A stretch of DNA of 64,000 nucleotides from Ceratorhiza oryzae-sativae (lineage: Eukaryota; Basidiomycota; Agaricomycetes; Cantharellales; Ceratobasidiaceae), in NCBI GenBank assembly GCA_030998015.1, contig JARWMV010000006.1, positions 62,001-126,000 of the forward strand, read 5' to 3'. Positions within the stretch are counted from its first letter, which is position 1, and every line of letters begins with the position of its first letter. Shown one piece after another: positions 21,761-32,847 of this stretch. The notes below the pieces were generated by a model, which saw nothing but the letters and a program-made list of their open reading frames with translations, searched no databases and was not told the DNA's origin. The translations under genes and the position numbers were made by a program.

Positions 21761-23392
21761 CTAGTGCTCCTGATACGATGGGGGTAAGCGTCCCGAGTTG
21801 GAGCGCCCAAGCCCCATGGCCTGTGTCAACTCGGCCGAGTCTTCGTGTCTTTCACTCACGGACGAGCCCACATCCGACATCAAAGGCGTCTCATCCCGGT
21901 TTGGTGGGCTACTTGCGAGCATGCCCGCTTTGCCAGCCGTTCGGGGAGGTACGTAAGCGGCAAGGTGGCCGTCGGAAGAGGCATTTGGATGGGAGTAGCT
22001 CGTGGATGAGCCGTGTGCAACGCTTGGTTGATATCCCGCTGGAATATAAATAAGATGAGTACATCATAAGCCGGCGGGGTTTACACAGGACACACCAGAG
22101 ATACCTGATGGTGCAGTAGCTGGGCGGTCAATGTAAGGCTCAAAGGCCATCTCCTGAGGCTGCGGTCGCTCGTCGTCTGTCAAGTCAACAATCTGATTGG
22201 AGTGACGTCGCCTTATGAGCCAAAAGAGCAATACAGCGACTGCGAGTAGTCCAAGACCCCCAATGGCGCCCCTACCAATCAATGCTCGTTAGCAGAGCGC
22301 CAACAACCTATTAAAAGACATTTTTTATACCCCACTATGGCCCCGATATTCGTGCCCGACGACTTGTCTTGATTGAAACTTATGTTTGATGGGATAACAT
22401 TTGTCGAGGTGGGTTTGGTAAATCCAGTGGCTGAAATCATAGAGCTCGTGGGCGGAGCAGCACAATGACTTCCATTTTGTCCACTTTGAATCTGTAGTGA
22501 TGCCGTTTGTCGGGTATATTCGTAGAACCTGTGATATGTGGTATTGTTACCAGACCTATCGATATAATACACTACCGAGTTGCTCACCATGTTCCATCAC
22601 CCCAGAATAGGGTATACAGGTAGTTTGGAATGTTGATGTTTTGTTTGCAAACCGCCTCTTGGGTATCATTTGAGAGCCTGGTGCATTTGGTTATTTCTAG
22701 AATGGAAACGCCCATGAAACCGGGGTACACACCTCTGGTTTGAGACGGGCGAACAACCAGCCTGGTAGGCTTGGTACCCGCCCTGCTATCCTCGCAATTG
22801 TATCAGCACATGAACCACAAAGAGATATGCATTCCTTACCTGTAAAACGTCAATTCCCGTATCTCCGCCAACTCCGCTCCCATAACCCCATTGACAACTA
22901 GTTCAATATTACATTGATAGGTTCCCGGAAATATTTTCTAATAAGCTCACTTTAGGCATAACATGGAGAGAGCCCACGCAATACTGTTACAACAGCATGC
23001 AGCTACAGAAAAGTCGCTCAAGTGAATTGAAAATTCGGAATAAGCCAATTCATGGCTTACACAGCTGGGAATTGCACACATCTGGAGGAATGGTGAGAGG
23101 AAAGTTTCCAACCCGATCTGCCAAGGGTTTTATTAGCGCTGTATTCGAACCCATTGTTCGGCAAAATGTAGCTCACAACGACTGTCGCAGCTTTGGCGTA
23201 ACCGCTCATACGTCCTGCCTATCCTTTTTATCAGCACGCGAATATGACTCACACAAAAACGGACATACATGGCGTCTCTCCCACCGATTGCGTATACCAA
23301 TCAAGGGAGTTGGTTTTGCAAGTCGTGTTTCCTTGAGCACGTACACCCGCTACAGCGGCCGACAACAGCAGAGCTACGAAACCCAACATCAT
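21761..23392 (-). CDS. Single-pass membrane protein, tandem family copy A
   Basis: The start at 23392 gives a clear signal peptide (MMLGFVALLLSAAVAGVRAQ). The Cys-rich ectodomain includes SLDWYTQSVGETPC, TYERLRQSC, a VGNF exon, CCNSIAWALSMLC and CQWGYGSGVGGDTG. A Ser/Thr linker, a transmembrane helix (GAIGGLGLLAVAVLLFWLIRRR) and a cytoplasmic tail follow. The tail ends SGRLPPSYQEH, with PPSY matching the PPxY motif bound by WW domains. Many short introns are inferred from comparison with copies B and C. It is probably a plasma-membrane receptor-like protein. Function unknown. Confidence 0.7.
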
Positions 23393-24384
23393 CCGAAGTG
23401 TGGTGGAGAGAAAGGATCACATTCGAGCACCAAACACGAAATATATAGGAGCCGCAACGACCGAGAGGCCCGGGCCTGCGTTGTCTCGCTCGCGTACAGC
23501 CACGGACCTCGTGGCTGAGCATCACATCGCCAACCGCGAGCTTCGTCAGCTTGCCCTTGCCGCAGCTGCTTTGTCTACCCATTCAAAAACTCCGTTGCCG
23601 CCCGTTCGACTTTGATCGTCGTTAGGTGCATATCGAACGTGCAGGCAGCACGAGAGCACACAACGACGATATAGTCTGAGATGGCCGATCAGTGATCAAG
23701 TCTCTTCTTTAGTGGTCTACATTGATACGTTACCATTCAGCGTTATCGGGAGGGAACAGGTCTGGGAGCGGCGAGATGCGAGACAAGGCTAGAGCATTTT
23801 CAAACTGCGCATTAACTCAATGTGAAACAATAATCATGCCCCTCAGATGCTCGTCCTTCGGGTGCCCGATTCTAGTGAGATGATGGACACGCAGGCTTGT
23901 GGTCTAGTTGAAAGTGGGGGAGTAATATGCATCTTGACTTGAATGTCATGCGTGCGTTCTATACCGCACTTGCCGTCATATAGCTGGAGATCTACGTATA
24001 CCCACAGACGTCGATCGCGTCTTGGCAAAAATTTCCAAATCTGACAGAACGCCCGGGGTCTGGCGCAATGATTTCATTCCATCCCGAATGACATGGTTTC
24101 GATTGAAGCACGCCACAATGTAGCCAATTTCGTATACAATTTAGCGTCTCATACTACAGCATACTCAATTACTACGTAAGTTGGTACATAAATACTCACC
24201 TACTTCTTTGCATTTTTTCGATACCAGGGTGGGGGAGATACCGTGACTAATGGGACAGTGAGGCATTGTATGCGCCAGAGACAGCACACGATATCCAAAT
24301 CCATTCGAAACGTAACACGAAAAATATACAAACTACCCCAAACCAAAAAAAAAGAAAATCTCTCACTCGACAACCTCCCCCAAC
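23393..24384. other. Intergenic between tandem copies A and B
   Basis: A TATATAT stretch near 23,440 may belong to the promoter of copy A. Nothing else recognised. Confidence 0.45.
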
Positions 24385-26043
24385 TCACCGTTCCTGATAC
24401 GTGGGCGGCAACCTTCCGGACGTCGACCGACTCAACCCGTACACCGCACTCAACTCTTCCGAATCCTCGTGCCGATCACTCGAACCGGCCGACGAGACCG
24501 GTCCAGCCAGTGAAGGCCGGATCTCTTCTCTGGTCGGTGGACTTCTGGTGATCATCCCTGCTTTGGTTGGACGGGGTTGGGGTATGTGGGTGTATGCGGA
24601 ATTCGATACGGCGTCTGAAGATGCGTCGGTATACGTGTAGCCGCTAGAGCTCGACGGACCATGCGAGGCTGGGTTGGCTTCAAGGAAAACGATTAGCATA
24701 GAGTTTAAATAAATCGAGAGCAGCGACTTACGATAAGGGGGTCCAGGCGGGGCATACGGCGCAGGAGGAGGGATATAAGGTGTGTAATTCATATCAGGCT
24801 CCTTGTCCCCTGCGAGGTCCAAAGACACTCTCCACGATCGACGACGTCTGCTAAACCAAAACACCAAAGCAGCAATAACCAACAACCCAATGCCCCCAAC
24901 AATGCCACTACAAAAAATCAAATCCACGCATCAGAACAAGACGATTTTCACATTTGACATCATATCTCACCCTGCTATCGCGCCAATGTTCGGGCTGGAC
25001 GTCTGGCCCTCTGGCTTTGTGCTCGAGCCCGGGGTCGAACTCGAGGCCGAGCCGGACAAGGACGTGGAGCTGGCAATAACACTCGACGTCTTGCTCGTTA
25101 CGAGACTATCGCAAAGTGTGGTCACGTTTTGTCCGCTTCGTATTTGCAGAGCGGCTTCGCCTCGAGTGTATTCGTAGAACCTGCACATGCGGAGTTCAAA
25201 ACACCATTCGTTTTCTTGGATCAAGATGCAACATGCTCACCAAGCTCCATCGTTCCAGAACAGACTGTAGAGATAGTTTGGAATATTGATGCCTTGGTTG
25301 CAAGCTGCCGTCTGAGTGATTCTTGGAAGACTGAAAACAGAAGAAATGAGCCTGCTATCCTATTCCGTTAGCGAATAAACACCCACCTCTGGTTCGTTCC
25401 TGCACCACAGGTACGCAAGTATATCCGATACGTCCCAGGCTAACATATCAAACCTTTCACTTAGATACTCAGCCCAGACTCGGAGCATCACGCGACTCAC
25501 CGCTGCATCGAACCCAGTATCGCCAGCGACACCACTCCCAATACCATACTGACAACTACACCAACACGTTAGATCCCAAATACAACTCCAACATCAACAA
25601 ACCCCCTACTTTTCGCACAACATCGAAAGCGCAAACGCGACGCTATTACAACAACATGTGGCTATCAAGCAGTCAGTCCCGCCTTTCACTCGCCACGCGA
25701 CATCAGCAAACAGAGGGGGGCGGGGGTGGAACTCACAAACTTGGTCATCGCATTGATCGCCTGGTGGGTTCGGACCAAAGTTTCCGACTCGGTCTAGACA
25801 CGTCGTTTCGTTAGAACACGGGAATGGCAGATGTGGCGTCGGGACCCACATTGAGGATTACACGATTGACGGAGCCGCTCATATGTCCTACCTATATCAA
25901 CCGCCAACCCACTCAGTCCAAAACCCTGCCGATGATATATAACCCAAACCAGACTCACACGGCGTTTCACCAACCGATTGGGTATACCAATCAAGCGACG
26001 TCGTCTTGCACGTCGTATTGCCCGTTTCGCTCACAGTCGACAT
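24385..26043 (-). CDS. Single-pass membrane protein, tandem family copy B
   Basis: It shares with copy A the exons TTSLDWYTQSVGETPC, TYERLRQSC, RVGNFGPNPPGDQC, CCNSVAFALSMLC and CQYGIGSGVAGDTG, then YEYTRGEAALQIRSGQN. A Ser-rich linker, a transmembrane helix (GIVGGIGLLVIAALVFWFSRRRR), a Pro-rich tail and the end GRLPPTYQER (PPxY) follow. The best visible start, ATG 26043 (MSTVSETGN), gives no signal peptide. The in-frame upstream codon is a stop, so either an upstream exon supplies the signal sequence or it has been lost. Function unknown. Confidence 0.65.
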
Positions 26044-26415
26044 TCGATACTACCAGCAGTACAGAGCCAACTTTGGGGGGGGTAAAAATGGTGGCAGGAA
26101 GCAAGACACACGAACAGGTCCACTTGATCACTTGGGGGGTTCTTGGGTTGGTCCTGGAGTGCGGAGACTAGCGCTGACGAAGCCCGACATGGCCGGTTAC
26201 CACGCGAACAGTTGTTGATGGCTGTGGCCGAACAGCCCACTTTATGTTCATATGAAAAAAGAATCGCATTAGCGTGAGTTTTGTTGCGTCAATCCACATG
26301 CGTGTGCCTCGAATAAGTTATTTGCATGCTCCAAACGCGCATGAACGAATAATTATAGCAGGAAGAGAGAGAAAACATCCGTGTACACGCATATACAACC
26401 GGATTCTAAAACATG

Positions 26416-27928
26416 TCACCGGTAAAACGGTGGCGGCTTTGATGGTTGGGAACGTGGTATATGCAGCGAGTCGTCCGAGTGTATCGATGAGACTGGGCTC
26501 AACGCGGGCGATCCAAGCCCTTCCCTAATCGGAGGTGGGCATGTTGGGATGGCGACCGTGGGACGTAGTGGAGGAGGTGGGGGTGGGTGAACAAAAGGAA
26601 CCCCCGGCTGTATGCCACTAGAAGTTGAACTGGGATAGGTGTAACTGATCAACGATGTGGGAGTATCATAAGATGTATTAGAATCTATCGGATCTTTAGC
26701 ACATAAACCGGGGTAACGTAATAAGAATTAGGCCTACCACGGTGCCGAGCAGGAGGTTGATAGATGTAGGGCTCGAATACCATTGTCGGTTCTGGTTCCC
26801 TCGGTTCGACGGATTTGTTAGATTCTCGCGCTAGACGCCGTCGAATATACCAAATAGTTAAAGAGGCGACAAATACTAGCGCAAGTCCTCCAATCACGCC
26901 ACTAATGAAATCATCAGAACATGCAAATGGATTATCAAACGCAACATACCCAATGATAGCACCAATCTCTAACCGCCGTGAATGGTTCGAATCAGCAGAT
27001 TCTGTTGCATTCGCGACAGTGCAGAACAAAGTCGTATTTCGTCCACGCAATGTTTGCAGCTGGGCTGTTTGCTTGGTGTATTCATAGAACCTGAGTTGGA
27101 TTGAATCAGCATCGAATGTGGTTGGAGTGCGGACACGATATCTTACCAGGCACCATCATGCCAGAAAAGCTCATAGAGATAACTCGGGATATTGATGCCT
27201 TGGTTGCACGCTGCCTTTTGCGCGACCGTAGGAAGGCTAACGTCGTTGTTAGATTTGGTAAGCCATGCCCAAGGCCGGCCCCATACCTCTGATTTGTTGG
27301 TGATGGACATCCCGAAAGATACTCGCCGTAGGAATTGACCTAACACTAAAAATAAGATGGTGCCGAACGAGAGACTGTCCCTTGGACTTGCCGGAGCGTC
27401 GAGCCCGTGATCATTGTCAACGCTGGTTCCGAGTCCATATTGACAACTGTAGGTCATTAGAATTGGGACAATTTTCCTATTGCAAAGTAAAAACTCACTT
27501 TTGGCACAGCATGGAAAGCGCAAACGCGACGCTGTTGCAACAGCACTCGGCTACAATTCTTGGTTCTCGGTTTACGTTATTGCGCTTGATCCAGCCGCGA
27601 CTCACAGACTTGATCGTTGCACCGATCTCCTGGCGAGTGGGCCACAAAATTTCCGACTTGATCTAGCGTTCCAAACTTAGATGGTTGATACAGCCAGCGG
27701 GTATGGTGCGACGCTCACAGTTGGAGTTGCATGTTTGGCGTAATCGCTCATATGTTCTACCTATGCAGGCAATTCAGTATCTCGCCGTACCCAGGGAGCA
27801 AGCAACTCACACGGTGTCTCTCCTACCGACAGAGTATACCAATCAAGCGCAGGACCCATGCACTCGGTGGTGCCCGCACGAGCGCACGACACGACAGTGA
27901 ACAACACCCAGACCAGAGCGCCCAACAT
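26416..27928 (-). CDS. Single-pass membrane protein, tandem family copy C
   Basis: The start at 27928 gives a signal peptide (MLGALVWVLFTVVSCARAG), then ALDWYTLSVGETPC, TYERLRQTCNSNC, QVGNFVAHSPGDRC, CCCNSVAFALSMLC and CQYGLGTSVDND. A shorter linker precedes the transmembrane helix (GVIGGLALVFVASLTIWYIRRR). The tail is rich in proline and ends SKPPPFYR (PPFY). It is the most divergent of the three copies. Exon phases seen at two junctions match those of copies A and B, supporting tandem duplication. Confidence 0.65.
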
Positions 27929-28287
27929 GTTCTAGCCCAGACAACAAAGAAAAAGACGGGTGGAGGACTCTCAGACCGAGGTAGATAACCGGGCGCTGCA
28001 GTTCGCGAGCTGGGAGTTGGTTGCCATGTGCGGGGGGATGGCCGCGGGGGGGCTGTGCTCGCTGTGATGGGCCGGCTCGACGCTGCTGGGCCAGGCCATC
28101 TCGGACACGCGTGGGCATCGCTTCGGCTGCTCCCATCGACGCGGACTTTGCGGGGATCAGCACCCAGTCCTGCCAGGCGCCCGCTCGGCCCGGGCACGCC
28201 AAACACGGCCAAAGCTGCTCATCGGATGGCCGCATCAGTCACGTTCGATGATAACATCAGTAACAAATCCGAACGCGGGCGAAAGCA

Positions 28288-28294
28288 TATATAA
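28288..28294 (+). promoter_or_regulatory. TATA box for the FKBP12 gene
   Basis: TATATAA about 65 nt upstream of the ATG at 28357. It lies in the 428-bp divergent interval shared with membrane-protein copy C. Confidence 0.5.
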
Positions 28295-28356
28295 TCGTTC
28301 CAACGCTCTCTCCAGCCCCCTACGACCATCCTCTCAGCTGCGATTTATTGATCATC

Positions 28357-28950
28357 ATGGGCGTTGAAATCAAGCGAATCACCCCGGGCGACGGCAAGGC
28401 AAGTCGATCGCACTCTCCCGCTCGCACGAGCTCATCCAGACTTATCATCACCGCAGACGTTCCCCAAGAAAGGCGGTACGCTGATGCGCTTGCCACACGT
28501 GCCGAATCATTGTTGATACCCGCTTGGTTAGACAAGGTCCAGATTCACTATGTCGGTACACTCGCAGACGGATCAAAGGTGCGATCCATCGATTCTACCA
28601 AACGCCTCACCTTAGTCCTGTGATCGTAGTTTGACAGCAGCCGTGATCGCAACAAGCCGTTCGAGACCGCGATTGGTGTCGGGAAAGTAATCAAAGGATG
28701 GGACGAAGGTGCGGCATGCTTTGATTGGTCTCCGACTTTGGCACTCATTGGACAGTAGGCGTTCCCCAACTCTCGTTGGGCGAGAAAGCAGTCCTCACGA
28801 TTTCACCCGACTATGTATGTGGTTTCTCGCGTAAAAATCCAGCTTTTAATCAGTCCCGCGCTCCAGGGCTACGGTGCCAGGGGGTACCCTCCAGTCATTC
28901 CACCCAATTCAACCCTCACGTTCGAGGTTGAGCTCTTGAAAATCAACTAG
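28357..28950 (+). CDS. FPR1: FKBP12-type peptidyl-prolyl cis-trans isomerase
   Basis: Six exons: 28357-28398, 28457-28475, 28532-28578, 28630-28708, 28759-28814 and 28867-28950. They give 327 nt, that is 108 residues, the usual FKBP12 length. The protein starts [14 protein letters not shown] and shows [28 protein letters not shown] and [13 protein letters not shown]. The active-site aromatic and Asp positions of FKBP12 are all present. It catalyses prolyl isomerisation in the cytosol and is the receptor for FK506 and rapamycin. Exon 2 is only 19 nt, and intron 1 begins GC (AAG|GCAAGT) rather than GT. Confidence 0.95.
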
Positions 28951-30071
28951 ATCATCATGATCCTGTTGTTTTTTTTTCAAGTTTTGTCCTCGGCGCGATC
29001 TGTCGTGATGCTGGCAGGTTTCCGAGTTGGATTCATGTCATGACCTCTGTATTTGTTTCACTCTGAAATGAACATCTTTCGTATTGGATCAAGGTTTCAG
29101 CTGCTACAAGCCCGTCAACGCTATCCAATCCTGGCTCTTGTCCTACACTTGTGAAACCGTGTGCTTCAGATCCAGGCACATGCACCACCTCTCGCTTGTA
29201 TCAACACACCGAGAATTTCACACGGCGATCCGAATCCGGAAACGAAAAAAAAATACATTTTTATGCAGGTATCTAATCTCGGGTGGGTCGTGCGCGTGTT
29301 GCGGGATCTGAGCTTGCCACACATGTGACACCCTTGAAAAGACTAAGATACCTTTTCATGCCAGCAATTACAAGAAAGAGAAAGGTGATCAGCCAAACAA
29401 TGTCGGCGTGGTTGATTGGACGGTTTCAACGACCACATTGATAAACGCGATCGTCAGTCACAAGTACCCGTACTCTTGCTAACTCTGCGCGACTCTCATC
29501 CACTGATAAGTTAGAGAGCATCTACACCGAAACGGATCGGTTTTGCTTTCACGCCAGTCAGGCATTCGAGTCAAATATGAATTTGAGAGCAGAGCTGCCA
29601 CCCCTCACAAGATCATTCGCGTGGGCGATATTCTCATCTGGCAATGAGGAAAAAATGACAGCTAGGTTATATTGAAATCTACCTCTGCAACACATTTATT
29701 TTTGTAATCCATCCGCACCGATTGGTTCCGGCCAGCGGGCTTGACGGAGGCTTACGGCCGATCTGGCACAATTTCATATTTAGCCACCCAGGTTGTTTGT
29801 CCGATCGTTTCAGATGCGAGACAGCCAAAAACCCATGGGCGTCTGGGTTTGCGAACGGTGGTAGGTGGGTGGATATCGACCGGCCCGCTTCCTCGGCCGC
29901 GAAGCCCTCCTAGCGCCCAGCCTTTCCTAATGTACTTCACGTCTCGGGCTCACAACTCATACACGCCAGCAAAGATGGCCGAGTGAGCGGGCCGCATCAA
30001 CAGACACGTTATTTCGCGGAAATAAAATTCAATTGCCCCCACCAAGCGCACACTGCCCTCGCCTTCCAGAT
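28951..30071. other. Intergenic, no gene recognised
   Basis: Convergent 3' flanks of FKBP12 (+) and the MoaA/MoaC locus (-). No coding region or repeat supported. Confidence 0.55.
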
Positions 30072-30812
30072 CTACAGATCGCCTCTCTCGAATAATCCAC
30101 TGGCACCACCTTCCTTTCGAGCAACGCACACACCCTCAATCATCATCTCCTGTCCAGCAACCGCTTTCAACATGTCCCATATCGTCAACAATGCAACATT
30201 CGCCGCCGTTAGCGCTTCCATCTCGACACCGGTCCGCGAGGCAGTCCGGACAGTCGCGCGGACACTGATCGCATGAGTCGAATCGTTTAGTTTGAGCGGC
30301 TCGAGGACGACTTCGACATGATTGATCGGCAAGGGATGGCACAGCGGGATCAAATCCGACGTCCGCTTAGCGGCCATGATCCCGGCCAGTTGGGCGGTCG
30401 AAAGCACGTCGCCCTTACCCGGCTTGCCTTTTCGCGCAGACGAGATATCGTCGGCGGTCAAGTTTTCTCCGGTAACGATCTTGTATGCATGGGGCGGGAT
30501 GATGATTCTCCCGACGGCGGTCGCGGATCGGTGCGTGATGTCTTTTCCCGAGACGTCCACCATGCGTGCTCGGCCTGTTTTGGGGTCAATGTGTGTCAGA
30601 CCAGAAGAAGATTTCGAATGGTTCCAACGAGCAATATTAATTTGAGAGAGAATCGAACGATAGCCAGTGGGCGAGATGAGATGAGGGCTATATGCGGGAC
30701 GAAATGGCTGGGACGAGTTGGAAACCGGGCTCGGATTCATGATTCGAGGCAGAATACGTGACATTGTGGGTTTATTGGGATCTGAGAGCAGGATTCGTGA
30801 GTTCGAACACAT
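30072..30812 (-). CDS. MOCS1B: MoaC domain: cyclic pyranopterin monophosphate synthase (MOCS1B-like)
   Basis: The frame contains the MoaC core THIDPKTGRARMVDVSGKD, KRTSDLIPLCHPLPI and GVEMEALTAANVALLTIWDM. These cover the substrate-binding and catalytic segments, and it ends GLFERGDL. MoaC makes cyclic pyranopterin monophosphate, the first stable molybdenum-cofactor intermediate, from the MoaA product. The frame can start at ATG 30812 or 30764 (MSRILPR), with a basic N-terminal stretch. It lies directly downstream of the MoaA stop codon. A 69-nt candidate intron (30850-30782) would instead fuse it in frame to MoaA. Confidence 0.9.
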   Translation of the reverse strand: MCSNSRILLSDPNKPTMSRILPRIMNPSPVSNSSQPFRPAYSPHLISPTGYRSILSQINIARWNHSKSSSGLTHIDPKTGRARMVDVSGKDITHRSATAVGRIIIPPHAYKIVTGENLTADDISSARKGKPGKGDVLSTAQLAGIMAAKRTSDLIPLCHPLPINHVEVVLEPLKLNDSTHAISVRATVRTASRTGVEMEALTAANVALLTIWDMLKAVAGQEMMIEGVCVARKEGGASGLFERGDL

Positions 30813-30845
30813 TCAATCCGTTATTACCAATACGAACAGAAACTT

Positions 30846-32255
30846 CTAACCGCCAATCAGTATCATCGGCCGACTGAGATGCTCTCCTATTCGCGACCCA
30901 GCTTCGCGCACAGTTCCATCGCTACTTTCGTCCTCGGTGCTGCTCAACGAACTATCGGGAACGCCGTGTTTGGCGAATTTCCCGCCAACAGCCCGGCGCA
31001 CTGCTGCAACGAGATCTTGTTCGGCCGTAGGTGAATTGCTTCGCAAATACTCTCGTAGCGGCGTCTCCTTTTTGTCAAATAGGCATGGCTGGGGAGAACT
31101 ATGTTATCAACGTCACCCGAGGAAACCAAAATCGGTATTACCTTGAAATTTCCGTCGGCCGTTATCCTGAGCCGGTTGCACCCCGCACAAAAATCATCCG
31201 ACATGCTCGAAATGAATCCAAATGTGCCCTTGAACCCGCGGATTTGGTAGCTGCGGGCTGTATCGGTTGGGTGTCTCGGTAGAGCAATCACTCGTTCTTC
31301 GGCTGTTTCCCCTCCACCAACGTGATCGTCAAACCAGCCGCCATGCACCATCTTTCGAGCTCGTTCCAAGAGTTCTGAAGCAGTAACGACCGAATTGGCG
31401 TCCCATTGATTCCCCGCAAACGGCATAAACTCGATGAATCGGACGCTCAAAGGATGCGAGCGGGTGAGAGCCAAGAATCGTGCGAGCTCCGAGTCATTTG
31501 TGTTGCGGATAAGCACAGTATTGAGCTTGACGGATTTTAGGTAGGGATGAGAGCTTCTGGATGATGGCAAGGGCGAAAGGAGGGAGAGGGCCGTATCGAG
31601 CGATTGCAGCACTTTATCGTGTCCTCTCCGGAGAGTCATCCGCTCAAATTTGTCTGGATCCAAGGTGTCGAGACTAGAGGATACTTCAACACGCTTGGCA
31701 GTAAATTTTAACAAACGTACGTACCTCAAGTTCAAATGAGTCAATCCCCTCTTCACAAGCTCGGGCAACTTTCTCCATAGCGCAATCCCATTGCTGGTCA
31801 TCCCAATCTGCTTGATTCCCAGCTCCCGTAGCTCTTGAATCAACTCTGGGAGACCTTGGCGAAGTGTTGGCTCTCCTCCCGTTAAACGAATCTTGTTGAC
31901 ACCATGCTGGACAAAGATACGAGCGAGTCGGACAACTTCGGCGTTTGTGAGGATAGACGAAGAGGGCGATAATGGGACGCCTTCTGCTGGCATACAATAT
32001 CTACCTACCACCAGAATGGTCGAATAAACATAATTCACGAATACCTGCAGAACTTACAACGCAGATTGCACCTCTCCGTTAATGAAATCCTCAAGTAGTC
32101 ATGCTTTCGTCCGAACGAATCCACAAGTGCAGGAGCCACTCCACGGGCCACGTTCTGATCAACAGCGGCAATCCGGGCCTGTTTGAGTATTAATTTTGCT
32201 TTTCGAGTGAGTCACGATTTTCTCTCACCTGCGCGATGGCCCGACGCGCAATCAT
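30846..32255 (-). CDS. MOCS1A: MoaA domain: radical-SAM GTP 3',8-cyclase (MOCS1A-like)
   Basis: The start at 32255 gives MIARRAIAQ, a basic, mitochondrial-like beginning. After splicing, [13 protein letters not shown] joins [11 protein letters not shown] to form the CX3CX2C radical-SAM cluster motif. [12 protein letters not shown] (SAM binding), [15 protein letters not shown] and a C-terminal [11 protein letters not shown] follow. The last binds the second iron-sulfur cluster. It converts GTP to 3',8-cyclo-H2GTP. The frame ends ...MILIGG then TAG. A free C-terminal Gly-Gly is a functional hallmark of MoaA/MOCS1A. Introns are inferred at about 32230-32180, 32054-31998 and others. Confidence 0.9.
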
Positions 32256-32448
32256 GGCGGCCACGGCTGACTTGAGGCTTGAATAAGATGCGGAAGGCAG
32301 AGATCCGGAGCGCTCGGCGCTTGATGATTAAGGTCAGGATTCGACATTCGTCGCGCTCGAGTCGGGTTCTCGATTTTAATTTTAATTCAAAAATACCATA
32401 TTCCGGAGTGTAAAAGTAAGATCAAGCCTCTCGGCGAAAAGCCAATCA

Positions 32449-32847
32449 TCCAAGTAAGCTAGAATGGCTTTCTACGGCTACTCCATTGCTACCCCTGCGC
32501 CACTGGGAGCTGGTGAAACTTCCGGTGGCCATGTGAGGGTGCTCGGGCTTACTCAGAGAACCGGCCTTTGGTTAAGTACCGGACCGACTCCGTCGCGATT
32601 TCTCTCCGATGTGGTTTATTTTCGATGAGGATTCCGGTAATTTAGGGGCGTATTGGATGCTTTCCGGTAGGATGTAAATCTAACACTAAGATAATCTATT
32701 CAGTGCGGTTCTGCAATCTCCGAATTTCTAGCTGGTCTCCAGTAGTGCGTCACTGTCCAAGTAAGTTTCGGAGCGCTCACTAGACTCCGGTAGCGCTGGA
32801 AGCCGGCGCTACTCTGGGTCTAGCGCATGCTCCAAGGCTTACTTGGA
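32449..32847. repeat. 399-bp segment with 11-bp inverted ends (possible MITE)
   Basis: TCCAAGTAAGC at 32449-32459 is the exact reverse complement of 32837-32847. A further partial copy (TCCAAGTAAG) lies at 32756-32765. No target duplication is visible, so the call is weak. Confidence 0.25.

Noticed and set aside
27823..28235. Overlapping long ORFs on both strands in a GC-rich patch
   Set aside because: They overlap the signal-peptide exon of membrane-protein copy C and the divergent promoter. No motif was found, and GC content alone explains the open frames.
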